64,000 nt of DNA. It comes from Kryptolebias marmoratus. Lineage: Eukaryota; Chordata; Actinopteri; Cyprinodontiformes; Rivulidae. A program made the translations under genes and the position numbers. The DNA lies in NCBI RefSeq assembly GCF_001649575.2, contig NC_051433.1:20198577-20262576 (forward strand), read 5' to 3'. This document shows, in pieces, positions 61,808 to 64,000 of the stretch (positions are counted from its first letter, which is position 1; the number at the start of each line of letters is the position of its first letter). The notes below the pieces were generated by a model. The model saw only the letters and a list, made by a program, of their open reading frames with translations. It ran no database searches and was not told the DNA's origin.

Positions 61808-64000
61808 CTGATGAGGAGAAAAAGATTGATGAACCTTTAGATAGAAAAAAGTAAAGTGCTAACAGGCGCTAACAGATACAAATGGGTTTAGTCTGAGAAG
61901 CAACCAAACCTTCTGAAGTGGACTAAAATGTTTTTATTGTTTGCTCCCACTCTGTTCTGAAGTACAAACATAATGCAAATATTAAACATCATCTTCATAT
62001 TATTTTGGCTTTTATTGTCTTGCCCTCTTTTTAGAGGAATTACTTGCCCGTTTTTTGTGTTTTACATAAAAACACTACACTGATTTGAACAACAAGTCCC
62101 TAAATAAAAATATTGCAACGTCTTTAGTTTCTTGCCATTTTATAGCAGCTTTGAAAATCCAGCAAAAATTTATGTGTCAGAAATTCTGGTCCTGTATGAG
62201 TTCTGTGACAATGAAGCAATTTTCAAAAGTTCACTAACTTTTTAAAGTCTAATGTCATATAATAAAAAAAACCCTCAGTATTGATATAAAAAGCATCCAG
62301 ATCACAGTTCTTTCAGTAAAATGGCCATCTAGTTCACAGACTTCCTCAGGTCTGTAAGCCTGTTGAGTGTTCTTAAATCAATACAGATTTCTCTCTCTAA
62401 TCTCCCTAGGAGCAAATATAATCTACTTTATCTGGAATTGTAGAAACATCTCAGGAAATTTACTCTGAACAAGAGCACAAAACAACAAAACAAGAGTGGC
62501 TTTGAATTAGTTGTGTCATCAGTGAATATTATAGGACAGGGGTGTCAAACTCCAGGCCTTGAGGGCCGCTGTCCTGGTAGTCCTTAGGTTTTTCTGCCCA
62601 ACACACCTGATTCAAATGGTTTAATTACCTTCTCACCAAATCATCAAGTTCTGCAGGAGCATGGCAACAAGTCATCCATTTAAACCAGGTGTTTTAAAGC
62701 AAGAACACATCTAAAACATGCAGGAGAGCGCCCCCTGAGGAACAGAGTTTGACACCCCTGCTATAGGAGCATAGTAAACCTGTGCATAACAATGAAAATA
62801 TGGCTTTTCAAGATTAAAAACAATCCCAGTATAGTTTTACTTGTTCATTCAAAAGACTGGTTGTATTTGACATCAGGTGCTGCAACATGCAGATTTACAC
62901 CAACATCATCAATGTGTTAAAGAAAAATCAAAACGTGTTGTGCAGTAGATTGAGGAGTATTTTAATATTTTATAAACTAGTACAAACAAAACTTCAGCAC
63001 GTTCCAGCACACAAGCCATCCTCAGGGAATCAAAGAGATTTCTGTCAGCATCAAAGTCCATCTTCATTACAAGCCTTTGGGATCAAATGTGTTACTCTTT
63101 CCATTAGAAAAGAAAATAGGCTTAGAAAAAATAACCAAAAGGAAGATTTTTGGATTTATGAACTACATGCCACAAAATCTCCAGGGTGCTTTTGTGTGGT
63201 GCTTTGACCTCTGGTGCAGACCTGAAGGCCTTCTCTTGTTGTATTTTGAGCACACATGTTTTAGTTGTTTAGGGACAGAGTCTTGCTGATGGACAAATGT
63301 ATTACAGATGGAACGCTCCTATGGGAGGACCATTTCTGTAAATGACTTATTGTTGATAGAAATCTGGTGGATCTGTCATCCACACTCCAATCCAGGTACT
63401 GGCTGTAAATACACCATTAAGATGGTTTACCAATAAACAACAGAAAAAAGAAACAAATCTGTTTGGCTTCCTAAGGAAGGCTTGTAAGTAAAAACACATA
63501 ATAGTGTAAATTACTGTGCATTAAAATAAAGACATTGTAACCATTATAGGATAAGAGTGCCTTAGAGTCCTTTCGCTATTCAATTTTATCCTTACCCAAT
63601 CCAGGTGGCACTCAAACACAAACTTTATTGGATTCTGAGAGTTTGGTTGTTATATTGAAGTCTTTGGGTATTATAACTCAGTCAGTGGCTTTAACCTTAG
63701 TAACTAAAAGGCTGTGTCAAAAACAATGTACTTTCATGTTTAAATTTGCTTATTTGTCAGTTGTAGCAACTACATAGCCTTTAGGTGAAGTTAAGAAAGT
63801 CTAAAAGTTGATCAAAACACCACACACGTCACCTTGGTGGATTTAGATTTTTGTAGCAAAAAACTAATGAAATAGTGTGCTTGACCGAGGTTTGTTTGGG
63901 GCTTGGGGTGAGGGCTTTTATTCCCTCTTTGCCAGACAGGGTAAACTCTAGTTCAAAGGCTCACCAACTAGCCTTTTCTTTTTTTTTTTTTTTTTTTTTT
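61808..64000. other. Region right of the inverted exon; intron on the minus strand
   Basis: Lies on the 5' side of the minus-strand exon and starts with its acceptor and pyrimidine tract. It contains a hAT-type MITE (62537-62760). No preceding GLUT exon (ERxGRRPLL or FCSGP coding) is visible on the minus strand. It ends in a T run from 63979 to the window edge. Confidence 0.5.
62537..62760. mobile_element. hAT-type MITE with target-site duplication
   Basis: A 224-base non-coding element bounded by the inverted repeats CAGGGGTGTCAAACTC and GAGTTTGACACCCCTG. The flanks TTATAGGA (62529-62536) and CTATAGGA (62761-62768) match at 7 of 8 positions, the 8-base duplication expected of hAT elements. 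The sequence is a common fish family by recall. Confidence 0.9.

Noticed and set aside
63150..63210. KSPGCFCVVL-like translation considered as the start of a GLUT terminal exon
   Set aside because: It stops at once and the spacing does not fit the KSLxTYCFLVF pattern.

Overview
The window is vertebrate, almost certainly teleost, nuclear DNA. It is AT-rich and intron-dominated, with GT-AG spliced exons, and it carries dispersed repeats I recognise as typical of ray-finned fish: Tc1-like transposon relics, hAT-type MITEs, SINE-like tails and the 'illustrated-sequence' type repeats ending in GGATGG-like motifs. No bacterial-style gene, rRNA, functional tRNA or CRISPR array is visible.

One protein-coding gene dominates. 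Eight consecutive coding exons on the plus strand (413-573, 7195-7319, 10088-10233, 29027-29159, 39433-39620, 41700-41810, 50075-50176, 50304-50379) splice in perfect phase into 347 codons plus one base. They encode the middle of a class II facilitative hexose/urate transporter, most like SLC2A9/GLUT9. The diagnostic pieces are [56 protein letters not shown] and FCSGPG. The N-terminal exons (TM1) lie left of the window.

The striking point is the ninth coding exon. The sequence expected after 50379 ([10 protein letters not shown]...[19 protein letters not shown]) is found at 61680-61807, intact and with good splice sites, but on the MINUS strand. Either the locus holds a second, convergent GLUT9-like gene whose other exons lie beyond position 64000, or there is an inversion (real or an assembly error) within the last intron region. 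I found no terminal (PETKN-type) exon on either strand.

The rest is intron. It holds at least six copies of one repeat family (here 'family A', with internal duplications) and four to five of another ('family B', one copy ending about 40 bp before an exon). It also holds three Tc1-like relics, three hAT-type MITEs or MITE pieces, several SINE-like or tail fragments and microsatellites. One short cluster of regulatory-looking motifs (CCAAT, CAGCTG, CTATTTATAG) occurs at 13735-13763. The repeat family names A and B are mine; all repeat assignments rest on comparison within the window and on recall, not on a database search.
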